A stretch of DNA of 64,000 nt from Thuidium tamariscinum (GCA_947034885.2 OX344749.2:26303501-26367500), one strand, 5' to 3'; numbered from the stretch's first letter, positions 1-12,390 are shown. The notes: a model not told the origin generated them from the letters alone. Made by a program: numbers and translations.

Positions 1-233
1 ATTGGTTTGTAGCTATTATGAGAAAACGAGACGCCATTGCCCTTCACCGGACGGTTCATGAACGAGCCTCTTACTTTTTGTATTCACTAGTCATTTTTTC
101 TTAATATTCACAAGACAATTCAATACGCATGCCTGGTGAGCTGTCCGTTTATTGCAAATTCCGTTTATTTGCATTTCTTACGATACTCGTTTTAAACATT
201 TGAAAAGTTTGAATTGAAGGATTGGAAACATAC

Positions 234-2489
234 CACGAGAGGAGTGAAGGTTCTGGAGTTCGGCAAGCTCTTGGCGAACTTTGTCACAGACGTGCGGATG
301 GGTAGCCAATAGGAAGATCGTCCAGCAAATGGCAGCTGAGGTGGAGTCTTTTCCGGCCAAAATATAGTTGATCATGATGTCACGCAGAGCTCGGTCCCCA
401 AACCGGTTGTCGCCCTGCTTGCTCATCTTCACAAATCTTGACAGAAGATCATCTTTCTCCTGCACAAATACGGACTCACTACGCTCAGAGCCTCAGAGAG
501 AGAGGACCAGTACCAACCAATTCATTTATGCCATAATCAGTATGCAGCGCCGCTCAGTAACTGCCAATTGATTCATTAATGAGCCTGGCAACGTACATCT
601 ATTCATGCTTGAGTTCTCACGGAAGTTCAATTAGCTAGGAATCCTAAACGTCAATTTTGTTAAATTGCTGGAATTCCATTACTTGGGCAATTTTCTGGAG
701 CTAGGCGCCCAGTTTAGTTTAAACAGAATTGACGATCATGTCAGTCGAGTTTCGATCGTTGCAAGCCCAAGTCCCAAGCTAGCTACAGTAGTTCCCAGTT
801 AATTTGTTCCCGACCTCATTGACTTGTTCCATCTGGTGTCCTTCCGGCATCTCCTTTTTTCGCCGCTGAATGAGTTCGTACGAGAACGCGTCGAGAGCGG
901 CCACGGCTTTCTTGAATCTGCGCTCTTGCCCCAGTTGCAAAAACTTCTCCAGCTTCCAGAACGGGTGGGCGAAGCGAAGGAAGGAACACACGCTGGCCGT
1001 GTCGTAGTTCTGGGACACCCGAATCACGGGCAAGTCGGGGGCCAAGCTGCCCAGGTCCACGCCGAAGGCGATTCGCACCGTCGTGTCCAATGTCATGCGG
1101 GTCACAAGTTCCTGCTCAATTGACGTAAATGCATTTCGATCGGTCCAGTCAATCATAATATATAGCTTCAACATATTCAATTTGCATTGAGCTTACCTAC
1201 TAAAGTTCAATCGCCCCCTCTCTCCGAGATCAAGAACTTAAAATCTTAAATTGTGTAGCAAAGATTGGGCGAAACTTGCTGATGAGAAACACTAAGACGC
1301 GATTCCAAAGTTGGCACTCAGCGTGTCTACTAAATCCAGCTTGTCCAAAATGTACAAGGTTTTGGAGTATCCGAGTAAGATTGCTGAAAAAAATGTTTGC
1401 ATGTAAACTTGCTGAAATTGCAAGAATCTGCAAGAATCTGTCAAGAAATGTTTCCTTTACATGCCTGCAATTAATTACAATTTCTAATAAGGCATGCAGA
1501 TTCGAGCAAGTGACAAATCGGTCGGAGTTGGTGTTTAATTATATACCTGCAAATCGAATTGCTTGTTGGATTTTGATTTGTCGAGGATTCTGTGGGCCAG
1601 TCGTGTGGCGTACTCAGCAAAGACATGAGTGCTGAAAGTGCGCAGTCGAATTGCTGCAAACTCAATGGCAGCCACTTTCCGCTGGTGAATCCACAAATTC
1701 CCGTCCGCGTTGAAGATTCCTTGCCCTAAAAAGTCATTGTTGATGCCAATAATTCTAGACCCCTAAATTTTTTCAGGTCGACATTCCACAAACACCAAAC
1801 AACCACCCAGGTTCAGTAATGGGCTGTTTGAATGTCCAAAATTCATTTCGATCGGACGGATATGTAATAAAGTCCTAGCTCATCGAACGTATGAATGGCC
1901 ATAACAGAGGAGCAATCTAGCCAATTTGTTAAAGAGTAGCCAAGCTTCTTGACACTGTAATGCTAACGTCATTAAACGTCGGATGAATCTTTTTAGACAG
2001 TTACAGGTATTAAAAGAAATGTGACGTTGCAGTTAAAAGAACATTCAACTTCCTTTCTGAATTTCAGGCCACCTTGAGCATTGGTACCCCAGCGCAATCC
2101 GAAGACTGTCTGAACATGAAATCGATGCAGCATGGCTAACAAACGAGTACCTTGGGATAGTTGGCGAAGTTGGTTTTCATAATGTGCTCCATATTGGCTG
2201 GATCCACCGAAACCACTGCATAGAAGCCAAACCCCCCGTAAGCTCGAATGGTACGCGCCTTGTACAAATAGTCCGTCATCCAGTCGTGAATTCGGTTCCA
2301 ATTGACAACAGCTTCCAAGAGCACTCCCACGACAGGCCACGCTTTGGGAGTGACGCAATGTCGCTGCGACCAGCGGTACCACCACAACCAAGCGGCAAAG
2401 CACACCAGCAGCGTCGTCGTTACCAGCATCGCGGGACTCCCATCACCAGCATCGCCGGCACTGGCCTGCTCCACCTCCATGTCTTGCAT
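234..2489 (-). CDS. Cytochrome P450, CYP86 clan, CYP704-like; N-terminal four exons, 3' end off the window
   Basis: Probable ER-anchored monooxygenase. CYP704 enzymes are known as fatty-acid omega/in-chain hydroxylases used in sporopollenin or cutin synthesis; the substrate here is inferred from family only. Exons, in transcript order: 2489-2151, 1762-1547, 1111-815, 459-234. All junctions are GT-AG and the joined frame stays open for about 359 residues. Exon 1 carries a hydrophobic N-terminal anchor, then [15 protein letters not shown] and [19 protein letters not shown]. Exon 2 has [19 protein letters not shown] (C-helix WxxxR-type motif). Exon 3 has [20 protein letters not shown]. Exon 4 has the I-helix oxygen-binding motif AGKDST. 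The ExxR and heme-Cys motifs lie beyond position 1. Start: ATG at 2489 (a second in-frame ATG is at 2480); an upstream open stretch begins only at a GTG. Bases 1-233 show no recognisable exon and are probably intron. Confidence 0.85.
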
Positions 2490-2997
2490 TCCACGTGGTT
2501 CAAGTCCACAAATCACAACTGTAGCTAACTTAGCACCTGAGCCACGTGCCTGATCGAGCTAGTGATACATCGATCTCCTGATCGACTCGTAAAGTATGCA
2601 GGCAGGCAGGCAGGCAGGCGTTGGAACTTGGAAGCTGGATCGGAAACCTGAAACTGAAGCTGCACAGAAATGAAGTGTACGTATGGCTAGTTCGTGTCTC
2701 ATGCATGGTTTCGGAAATCGATCATTCACAATCAGGTCGATTCAAATTCACAGGGTTCTCGCACTGGACTAGGGAGCTTATATGTAAGCGGTTGTCACCT
2801 CGGTTGTGGAGCTAGAAGATAGCATCCAGCTCACGCTGGTTCTCATGGTTTTATGAATCACACGAGTCTCGACCTGCCCCGCCTGAGAATTTATGTCTGC
2901 AGGTAGCCAGGGCCGTACAGTCATACTGACTTCAATTCTCAGCTGCGTGCTTCGGACTTAAACTCGATCTGAATGTTTCTTTTCGGGCGTTTTCTTT
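2490..2997. other. P450 upstream region with a (GCAG)n microsatellite
   Basis: No gene is seen. The stretch is the likely promoter and 5' leader of the P450. A tract of about five GCAG units lies at 2599-2619. No clear TATA box could be assigned. Confidence 0.5.
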
Positions 2998-3171
2998 TCA
3001 TAATTCATACCGACTGTCCAATGTTTCTCCGTCTTGACCCTTTATCACCTCAAGGGTCACCTCCATATATAACTTATTGCCAGTTTGGCACCGATTGTCA
3101 AACAGCTTTTCCTCCCAAAGCTCGAAATTGAACTTTCTATCTTCGACATTAACTCCCAAAGGTTCCCGCAT
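2998..3171 (-). CDS. Small unidentified ORF (57 aa)
   Basis: An ATG-started frame of 57 residues, beginning MREPLGVNVEDRKFNF and ending GETLDSRYEL, stands just outside an AT-rich repeat zone. Its composition (charged, mixed, with Trp and Cys) looks more like real protein than the low-complexity frames nearby. It has no recognisable domain and no signal peptide, and no splice partner exon was found. It could be the terminal exon of an old gene whose upstream part was replaced by transposons, or chance. Confidence 0.22.
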   Translation of the reverse strand: MREPLGVNVEDRKFNFELWEEKLFDNRCQTGNKLYMEVTLEVIKGQDGETLDSRYEL

Positions 3172-3365
3172 CCACACAGTAAGTAGATACACTCATACAC
3201 CTGGTTCAAACTTGATTGTAATCTTCATGATATTCATTGTCGATACTTGATTTTAGTCACTCAACCTTCGTTATGGAGCTAAAAGGGTAATGAATAAAAT
3301 ATCAAAGTGCAAAAATACACAAGACAACCGCATGTATAGATAGTTTCTTTAATGCAATATTTTTT

Positions 3366-4085
3366 GTGAATGCACGAAACATTTGTACTATTTTTCATCC
3401 CAAGCTAAGTACTGATCTGTTTTTTGGCCATGACTTTTGCATTTTTGCTCGAAATGACTCGAGATTTCAACAAAAAGTATTCATGTCTATCATACATCTT
3501 ACATAATTTTTTTTTTAATTTTCAAAAATATTTTAATACTAAAATAGTACTAGTGATTAAATATCACAAATGACAATTTGGAGGTTTTTAGTACTAAGGA
3601 GTACCTTTTTAAATGATTTTGAGATGAAATTTGAATGAAATAGTCTTTAAATAGATTTACATCTCTCAATGTGAGGGATTTTGAAAAAAGTTATTTTTAT
3701 GTGGTGTGGAAGTCTACAAAGTGAACTTCTTTCTGCTTGAATTTTGAAACATATAAAATATTATTTTGGTGTTTTTTTTGGTGAATGACCATCTCCATAG
3801 AATTGATGCAAATGGTCACTTTTTTATTTTTTGTATTTACTTATTTTTACTATTTTTACTGAATTAAAACATGAAGGTATGTATTTTCTTGAGGTTTGAC
3901 ACTTTTTAAATCTCCTACTTAGAGAATTTTTCTATCAATTTCCTTTGGTGAAAACCTTCATCTTAGAGGTATATACATTATTCATATTTTTCAAATTTTT
4001 TAAAAATTGATTTTCTAATTTTAAAGTACTCCCAAAAAAATCAGCCAAACGCAACAAATAGGACAAGTGTTTCTTGCAATCACCC
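3366..4085. mobile_element. TIR non-autonomous DNA transposon, family 1, copy A
   Basis: About 720 bp, bounded by imperfect inverted repeats. The left end reads like GTGAATGCACGAAACATTTG; the right end, reverse-complemented, reads GGGTGATTGCAAGAAACAC. The interior aligns by eye along its whole length with the copy at 8788-9521. It has no transposase frame. Size, TIRs and AT-richness are typical of a MITE-like element; the superfamily is not assigned. Confidence 0.7.
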
Positions 4086-4097
4086 AAGTTTATTTTA

Positions 4098-4582
4098 CCA
4101 AAACGGTACCCAAAGAATTTGGAGCTGAAATTTAGAGGAGTTGGTCTTGTAGTATACTTTTAGCTAGTGTTCAAAGAAATTTCAAAAATAGATAATTAAA
4201 TGTCATGTAGAAATCTACAAAGTGAGTCTCTTTCTGTTTGCATTTTGAAACATATAAAAAATATTTTGGTGTTTTTTGGGATAAATGACCATCTTTGTAA
4301 AGTTGTTGCACATAGAAAAAAAATTTAAATTTTTTTCTATTTTTTCTATTTTTCATTAATTAAAACATTGAGGTATCTATTTTTCTTGAGATTTGGTACT
4401 ACTCTAGTTCTCCTACTTAGAGATGTTTTTAACAAATTTCCTTTGGTAGTTACCTTCATCTTAAAGGTGGATACATTGGCCATATTTTAAAATTATTTTT
4501 CTAATTTAAAGGTACTTTAGAAAAAATCATGAGTATTGTTGCAAAACGCAACAAATAGTACAAGTGTTTCTTGCAAATCACC
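4098..4582. mobile_element. 5'-truncated family-1 element, copy A'
   Basis: The sequence right after copy A repeats the inner and right-hand portion of the same element (the fragments GCTGAAATTTAGAGGAG, TGAAACATATAAAAAATATT and CTTGAGATTTGGTACT) and ends in the same terminal repeat, CAAGTGTTTCTTGCAAATCACC read in two pieces. The left third is missing. This is consistent with a nested or tandem insertion, or with unequal exchange. Confidence 0.6.
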
Positions 4583-7483
4583 TTCGAACTGCATCTCAAA
4601 ATACATTGAATCCTATTAGGCCAAAAAAGCCCTTCAAACTTTGACATAGGACAATTGTTTTGAAAGCAAGAAAAATAAAATAAAATTATAGAGGCTTTGT
4701 CAAATCACTCTCATCAACAAAATTTGATCAATTGAACTCCAAATGCACTCCAAATAATATTTAACACCACTCATTGCACTGAATGGACCATTAATATACT
4801 TTAATTCTAGCCAAGACAGGAGTTCATTTTCAAACTTATAAGGGAATTTTTAGTTCTTATGACCTTTAAGTTTATTAATTACTATTGTAATGGCTACATG
4901 CTAGGTGCAAGAATTGATACTTCTATAGTGGCTAAAGTAGGATGCTCTAAAAGTGACCACTGACATACAAGCACATAGTGCATTCATTATTGCACAATCA
5001 ATGTACATTAAATGGAGTTAATTTTAGGATGCATAAATTTATAGCTTTTAGTTATTTCTCCATTCCTACTTCAATTTTTTAAGCTAATCCTACAAAGGTC
5101 CAAAAAGTATAAAATGACATGGGCTAAATGTCCAAATATCATTTTTCTTTTAATAAAAATTTGTCAAAAAATCTTTCAAGAAGCCAAACTCCTTACAATT
5201 CTAAATCAAGCCTTCAAGTTAACTTTATGAGCAACCCAACTTATATCATAATGAGGTCATGATTAAGGTGTGTTCATAGTTATTCCTTGTGTCCCACTAA
5301 TAACTTCTAGAAATCTTTCTTTTAAGTGATTAATTGTATTTGCAGTCATAGTGTAAGAAATACATGCATTCAAGAACAAGGTACCCATGGTTTAGATCTA
5401 TGCAAGATCTTTATTTTAGGTGCTATTGTTGAAGCACCCAAGATTGATGTAGGAAGTATGATATTTGAATATAATTTGTGAATGTTGCATGCTTTGTCAT
5501 TTTAGATGATTTTAAGGATGGCAGCAACAATAGGTATTCAGAAACTAAGAAACATGTTCTTCAACCTAAATACCTACAATAAAAAAACTTGGTCTATTTT
5601 ATAATGAAATTTTCATAGTGCCAAACTAGACACTAAACACATCATCAATGCTACTGTCTAAAGAAGCAATTAGTACAAAGTGCTTCATATTAGCAAAGCA
5701 AAGCTTGCTAGGCTAAAGGAATGCTTCCAAATTGTTTCGCTTGCCGTAATGAGGTTGTTCAACACAACAAACATTTACTCAACAATTGAAATAAAAAACA
5801 AAGCTTTTTAATGGGACAAAAATTCTACTTGAATTAGAGGCTCTTTGTAGGACATAGTAAATACTTTTCTATTAGCTACATTAAGAAATTTTTACCTTTA
5901 GGACATTCTAAAACTATAATTTTGAATCCATAGTAATGGAATTATACATTAGAATTACATGGATAAGTGTCAAAATGCACAAATATTTTAAGGTTGTAAA
6001 ATTATCAAATTGTATAGTTTTTTCCAGAATTTGCAAATTTTGTCCTATATTTATATTTATCTTTATGAATTTGAATTTAAAATGACATTAGAAGTTTTTG
6101 TACTATTTAGACCTCAAATATAGGAAACCATGCTATTAACCCCTAAAGCCCTAAATTGCATTTTTTTTGGCAACTTAGCAATTTTTAGCAACTCACTACA
6201 AATGGAGTTTTTATTTATTTTTCTTTGAAATTTTCACACATGTGCCCAAAGAGTATCTTTAAGGCCCAACAATTTTTATAACTTTTAACTATACATTTAA
6301 GAAGTTATGGCATGATATGTTAATTCCTTTGATTGGCAGGCAGCTTGGGTAGTAAAAGAAACTTCTTTGAAAAATATTTTTTTAAGAAATAAAATCTTGA
6401 AATTGGTTTATTAGATTTATATCTATATGGAAAGCTTTGAATCATTCCATTTTGATTGATGAGTCAGAAGTTATGAAGAGTTTTAGTTTGGGATACTTTA
6501 TGCGTAGTTATAAAATTTCTACCCTACAAAAAAGTTTGAATCTTTTAATTAATTCAAATTTTAATATTTTTGAAGAAAAATTAAACATAGAGTGAAGATT
6601 TTTTATTACAATATTACAACCATCGGAAGTGGCATTTTTCATTTCCATAAATAAATTGTTCACAATTTAGTAATTTGAATCATTTTCTACTTCTTTCTAC
6701 TTACTATTTTTTTCCTATATGTTGTACAACTCCAAATGATTTGAATTTTTTTGAGCATGTAGCCAACTTGCATTGAAAGATGAATTCAAAGAGTAACCAC
6801 CATTTTGAACATTTTTTCAAACAAATATGACCTTTTCAAGTACAACTGCCCAAGTTTTACAAGGATAAAAAAAGGATTGTTGTCAATTCAAATGTTAATG
6901 TCTTGCAATCTACATGGTGGAAATTTCTGAAATTCTTTCCACATATTTTCAAAACGCCTTACTACAAGATACTATGGTTGTATTTGTCAAAAAAAAAATT
7001 TTAACTTTTGCATTTATATAAAAAAATCATAGTTTTAGAGCATTTTGGTGAAAACATAGTCAAAAACCTTTAGGGGTTAAATGATGAAGGGTATGTAATT
7101 CATTGATGTAAAGAAAGTAGGTTGAGATCCAAAACAAGTTAATATTGAAATTTGATTATTGAAATTAAATTCACTTTGCAAATAAGTAGTGAAGGTAGCA
7201 CTAGAAGAAAAATATGTCTGCCACAAGTGATTGCAATGCAACTACATATTCTATACTTCTATGCAACTACCTTACAATTACAATCTTTTATATTTGCACC
7301 AAATTTGACATTTACATAGTTTTAGTTTCAAAGTAATTGCAAAATGAAGTTTAGGATTAGATAAATGTTAAAGAAGAAGGATTGTAAGGTATTCTACATC
7401 CAAAATTCATCACAATTGTCAATGTCGACAATTTTATGTTTGATAGAATCTAGTGTGTCAAATAGCATTCATAAAATCCTAAA
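4583..7483. other. AT-rich gene-free stretch
   Basis: Roughly 30% GC with frequent A or T runs. Stop codons are dense in all frames and no protein-like frame, RNA gene or clear terminal repeat was seen. Confidence 0.6.
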
Positions 7484-8345
7484 TCAACTATCATGCAACT
7501 AGTTTTCAACTATTGTGTGACTAGCATTCAACTGGTAATTATTCTTCACTTTCCCCTCCCTTGATTGGTCCACAATTTTAGAAGCGCCGCCCTTTTTGGT
7601 GCAAACTCCTATTTTGGGAGTGCATAGCCACTTAGGATTTATGAAATAGGTTTAATTTACTAGCTAGGGATGCCAACAATTGACTCTATTCAAGACGCTC
7701 TACTAAGATAACTTTCTATAGACAATAATTTTAAGTCAAGAAAATTCATTTATTCTTGTCAACCTTGAGACATCATGAGAAGCTTTCTAATCTAGTACAT
7801 CTTGATTGACTGATTGACAAGTATAGGAAGAGATACGCATCTTAAGACATTAGTTCTCAAAAGATATGGCTATTTGGAAACATTTCCACTTTTTCATTAG
7901 AAATCTAAAACCTAAAGCTAGCATTGAAACCTCTTTTGCTTCGGAATGGACACTAGTTTTTGGTAACTTGAGGAATGGAATGTGGTACTTCACTATGCCT
8001 TGTGTTTTTTTTTAGGTCCTCCTTTTTGTCCTTTTAATTGAAGGGGGCTAACATTCGCCTCCCAACCTTTCATAGCATTCAACTAATGAACAACTACAAT
8101 ACAACTAGTTTTCAATTACGATACAACTAGCATTCAACTAGTGAACACCTACACTTCAACTAGATTTCAACTACCGTGCAATTAGCATTCAACTAGTAAA
8201 CAACTATAGAGCAATTAGTTTTCAACTATTGTACAACTAACTTTCAACTAGTTCTTAACTATTGTGCAACTAGCATTCAATTGGTGAGCAACTATAGTGC
8301 AACTACAATTCAACTAGTAAGTAACTACAATACATCTAAGAAGCA
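7484..8345. repeat. Degenerate minisatellite built on CAACTAG / CATTCAACTAG
   Basis: Two clusters, 7484-7535 and 8055-8345, repeat variants of TGCAACTAGCATTCAACTAG and TTTTCAACTATTGTGCAAC. The period is about 20-25 bp and mutations are frequent. Between the clusters is unremarkable AT-rich sequence. A related TTGCAACTAGTTGCAA-rich patch occurs at 9745-9970. Confidence 0.6.
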
Positions 8346-8373
8346 GCTAGGATTAAGTCTTATATCAATTGAT

Positions 8374-8681
8374 GGTGAATTTTGTTAAAATGGCGATATT
8401 CCATTCGTTTGACACTTTTGACAGTTCAAACCACGTGGTTTGAAATCTAAAACCAATTATAGGTTTTTTAAATCTACATGTGCTGTAGATGTCTGAAATC
8501 TATATTTGTCCAAGATGTTTCAAACCGCATGGTCTGAAATCTAAAAGTGTCGTAGATTTTGAAAATCTACATGTGTCTCAGATGTTTGAAATCTATACCA
8601 TTCTTAGATGTCAATTTTCAATTTAGACCATGCAGTTTGAAAAATGGCATAAGGATTACTGCCATTTTAACAAAATTTGCC
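8374..8681. mobile_element. Small TIR/foldback element (~308 bp)
   Basis: Bounded by inverted repeats of about 18 bp: AATTTTGTTAAAATGGC at the left (8377-8394) and its complement at 8661-8681. Inside, short units such as GGTTTGAAATCTAAAA and TAGATGTCTGAAATCTA recur. It has no coding capacity. It is probably a MITE; the superfamily is unknown. Confidence 0.55.
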
Positions 8682-8787
8682 ATATTGTCCCCTATTAACA
8701 GTTGAAAATACCATTAGATTAATTAAATAAAAATCATAAGTTACAATATTTTTATTTAATGAAATTTGATAAGTAAATTTAATATTT

Positions 8788-9521
8788 GGATGATTGCAAG
8801 AAACACTTGTACTATTTTCCATCACACGTCACATGCTAATTTGTTTTTTGGCTATAACTTTTGCGTTTTGGCTCTAAATGTTCAAGATTTGTAGAGAAGG
8901 TACTCATGACTATTATACACTTTACCTAATTTTTTCATAATTTAAAAAAATAATATACAATCCGAAAATAGACCCCAATTGAATATCACAATTACCAATT
9001 TGGAGATTTTTAGTACTAGTCAATACCCCCCAAAACAAATATTGAGTTGAAATTTAGATGAGATGATCTTCTAGTAGACTTGTATCTAATAGCCAAAATA
9101 ATTTTAAAAATAATTAATTTTGTGTGGTGTAGAAGTCTACAAAGTGAGTTTCTTTCTACTTGTATTTTGAAACATATGAAATGTTGTTCTAGTGAGTTTT
9201 TTGGTGAATGACAATCTCTACAGAATAGTTACAAATGGACATCTTTAATTTTTTTTATTCACCTATTTTTATTATTTTAAACTAATTTAAACATCAAAAT
9301 ACCTATTTTCTTGAGGTTTGATACTTTTCAAGCTCTACTACTTAGAGAATTTTTCTATGCATTTCCTTCCATGTGTACCTTCATCTTAAAGGTGTTTACA
9401 TAAGTCATATTTTTTTTTAATTTAAAAAAAATTAGTTTTCTAATATTAAAATACTCCAAAAAAAGTCAAAAGTATTATTGCAAAGCACAACAAATAGTAT
9501 AGGTGTTTCTTGCAATCACCC
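8788..9521. mobile_element. TIR non-autonomous DNA transposon, family 1, copy B (best preserved)
   Basis: 734 bp. The left end GGATGATTGCAAGAAACAC continues into CTTGTACTATTT; the right end, reverse-complemented, reads GGGTGATTGCAAGAAACAC and continues CTATACTATTTGTTG. This gives terminal inverted repeats of 30 bp or more. ATTT flanks both ends (possible 4-bp target duplication). The interior is collinear with copy A. There is no transposase, so an autonomous partner elsewhere must have moved it. Confidence 0.75.
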
Positions 9522-11040
9522 ATTTCTATACTTTGTACATTCTTATAATTTGTAGATTTCTATTGTCTATAGTAATTTGCAAATATTCAAAGTCTAAAAA
9601 TTTTAAAAACTTACAAAATTGTAAAATTTTCTAAAGTAGTCAAAACTATCAATATCAATATTTGGATTGCTAATTTTTAAAAAAAGATAGATCTCAAATT
9701 CTAAAGTCTACAAATCATTGAGATTAAAATTACAAAATCTACAAATAAGCAAGTTGCAAACTAGTTGCCAACAAGTTGCCACAAGCAAGTTCTACATCAA
9801 CAACTATGTCAAAAGAATTCCTCAATGAAGTTCTACAAAGGTTGTTAGATGAGAAACAACCTTGTTGCCTTTTGCAACTATTTGCAACTAATGCAACTTG
9901 TCTACTACAACTACAATCTTTTAGATTGCCACCTAGTTGCAAATGTTCGATGCAACTACAAAACTAGTTGCAAACTCCAATTGCAAAAAAACTTATTTTT
10001 TTTTACTTTAGGTAGCCAATGAGATTCAAGAGGTCTTTATAGAAATTATAGAGAGAGTTTTTCATGAATTTAGATCTCTATCACCAAATTTCCTACATTA
10101 TCTAAAAATTCTGAAAGCTATTTAAATTTATAAAAAATAGAAAAATTAGAAAATGAATTTGCTACTATTGATTCGTTTTCTCTTACTTCAAATGTAGTAA
10201 TTTACAATATTATTTTAGTACAACAACATTTCAATTGAATGTCATATCAACTACTTTGAGAGATTTTAATATTCTACTTGATTCATTCTTTCTTCTTTTG
10301 AAAGGTGGCATAGTAAACATGAATGTAGGCTATAGAAACATTTGTTTGGGGCTTCAATTTGTCATGCAACAAAAATTTGAACCTTCGTGACTTTTGAATG
10401 ATACATTTCTTGTTTGCCTTCTTTCATATATTAAAAATATATATTCAAGGATTTGATTATCCATTTCAAAAGATGAAGTTATCAACTATGGATGATTAGA
10501 ATATTGACTTAATTTTTAATTTGACCAATTTTCAATTTTGATGACTAAAATGCATGTCTCACAATAATTCTTTAGAGGTACTTTAAACCAAGACCATGCA
10601 AAATGACCATAGAATTAAATTTGTTGACTATTATCACATGTATGTTCTATTTAAAAGGTAAATTCTATCACTATAAGACTTAAGACAAGATGGTCTCCAA
10701 AAATTCCCTTAAGCTTTTCAAAGAGGTAGAAAAAAAAAAAACTTTCAAAAATACAAATAGACATTGCCCACTTTGTCTCTTGAAGGGACTTTGGAATCAT
10801 TGAAAATAACATGGACAAGTACTAGGATTTAGTAAAAATTTGACTTGGATATGAGATTAGAAGATTTGAAGTGGTCATTTTCTAAAGTTACTAACCACCC
10901 CTTTCTACCCTTGGGCATACAAAATTGTTACATAGTCTATTAATGTAACAAGTACCGTTCCTCTGTAAATGTTCTAATGCCAAAACCATCTCTACTCTAG
11001 TATAAATCATGGTGAACCTAAGCTGAGATGCCCGATTAGA
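9522..11040. other. AT-rich gene-free stretch with a TTGCAACTAG-rich patch
   Basis: No gene is recognised. Positions 9745-9970 are enriched in TTGCAACTA/CAACTAG words, which makes the frames there repetitive (Leu/Gln/Cys-rich) and not protein-like. The rest is low-GC sequence without structure I can name. Confidence 0.55.
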
Positions 11041-12390
11041 AACCTATATTGCCCAAAGTTTCAGTATTCTAATGCCGCGAACATAAACGATGTGCAGATA
11101 CAACCTGCCACAGATGGTTGAAAATGATCGAAATCCAAAACTCGACTCGCTTGAGATAGCATCTTTGTAGAAAACAAATGTGAAAGCCATGACATAGTAC
11201 ACATCAGAAGCCCAAACAGAAGAAATCAAGGAATAGGTCATCGTGACACCAAATTGCCCTATGTGTAAGAAAGACTTCGAGCAATATGCGTTCTATTAAA
11301 TTCTGTACAAGAAACTCATCCAGTCACAACAACAATGCCAGGCAGGGATTCAAGCCCAAGAGCTCTAGCTGATGCAGTAGATCATTCAAGGAAAGCATAA
11401 CGATGCTTTCACTCAACCCGCAACATCAGAAAAGATCGAAGTTGAAAACTCAACTGACTTAATAAATTTCAGGCCCAAGAGCTCTAGCTAATGCAGTGGG
11501 TAATCCAAGCAATGCCTACGACGCATTCCCTTTACTCGGAAGTTCAAAAACGGACTGACTTGATCAATTTCTAGAAAAGCAGTTGTGAATGCTAAGAAAT
11601 AGCACGGACAATCAAAAGGACCATACAGAAGAAATCAAGGATTTGGTCATCGTGACGCCCATATTGCCGAAGGTGATAGAAAGAATTCTGGCCATCTGCA
11701 TTGAATTAGGTTCTACACTGTACAAGAAACTCATCTAGTCACAACAACAATGTCACGCGTTCAGGCTGTAGAGCTCTAGCTAATGCAGCGGATAATCCAA
11801 TCAATGCCAACGATGCCTTCACTCTACCGCAATATCGGAGATGATCGGAAGCCCGAAACTCGACTGAACTAATAAGTTTCTAGAAAGAAGTTTCGAATGC
11901 CACGACACAGTACACATCAACAGCTCCACACAGAAGAAATCAAGGATTTAGGTCATCGTGACACCCAAATTGTCCAATCTGTAAGAAAGAATTCTGATCA
12001 TCTGCATTCCATTAGATTCTGTGCAAGAAACTCATCTAGTCCCAACAACAATGCCATGCAGGCCCTAGAGCTCCAGCTGATTCAGCGGATCATCCAAGCA
12101 AAGCCTACGATGCTTTCACTTTGCCCGCAACTCGACTGACGAAAAAAATATCTAAAAAGCAATTGTGAATGCCATGACACATCAACAGAAGAAATCAAGG
12201 ATTTAGGTCATTGTGACGCCCCAATAGCCCAAATGTGTGAAAGAATTCCGTCCATCTGCATTCAATTAGATTTTGTACAAGAAACTCATCTAGTCACAAC
12301 AACAATGTCAGCCATTCGGACAAAAAAGCTCTAGCTGATGCAGCGGATAATCCAAGCAATGCCTACGATGCCTTCACTTTACCCGCCACA
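11040..12390. repeat. Tandem array of ~255-415-bp units running into the 3' end of the SIP1 gene
   Basis: At least four diverged copies. Landmark GAAACTCATCTAGTCACAAC recurs at about 11311, 11726, 12027 and 12281 (spacings 415, 301 and 254). Landmark AGAAATCAAGGATTTGGTCA recurs near 11225, 11632, 11935 and 12189. A third landmark, CCTACGATGCTTTCACTTT, recurs near 11400, 11520, 11810 and 12102; the copy at 12363 is the last codons and stop of the aquaporin. The array therefore grew from, or into, the gene's 3' end and 3' flank. GC is higher than the surrounding DNA. Confidence 0.75.

Noticed and set aside
2184-2553. Plus-strand frames opposite P450 exon 1
   Set aside because: Antisense to a well-recognised P450 exon; composition is arbitrary.
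2599-2619. (GCAG)n tract as a regulatory motif
   Set aside because: A simple microsatellite of about five units; nothing indicates function.
9739-9967. Overlapping 63-67-codon frames on both strands
   Set aside because: Created by the TTGCAACTAG repeat; low complexity.
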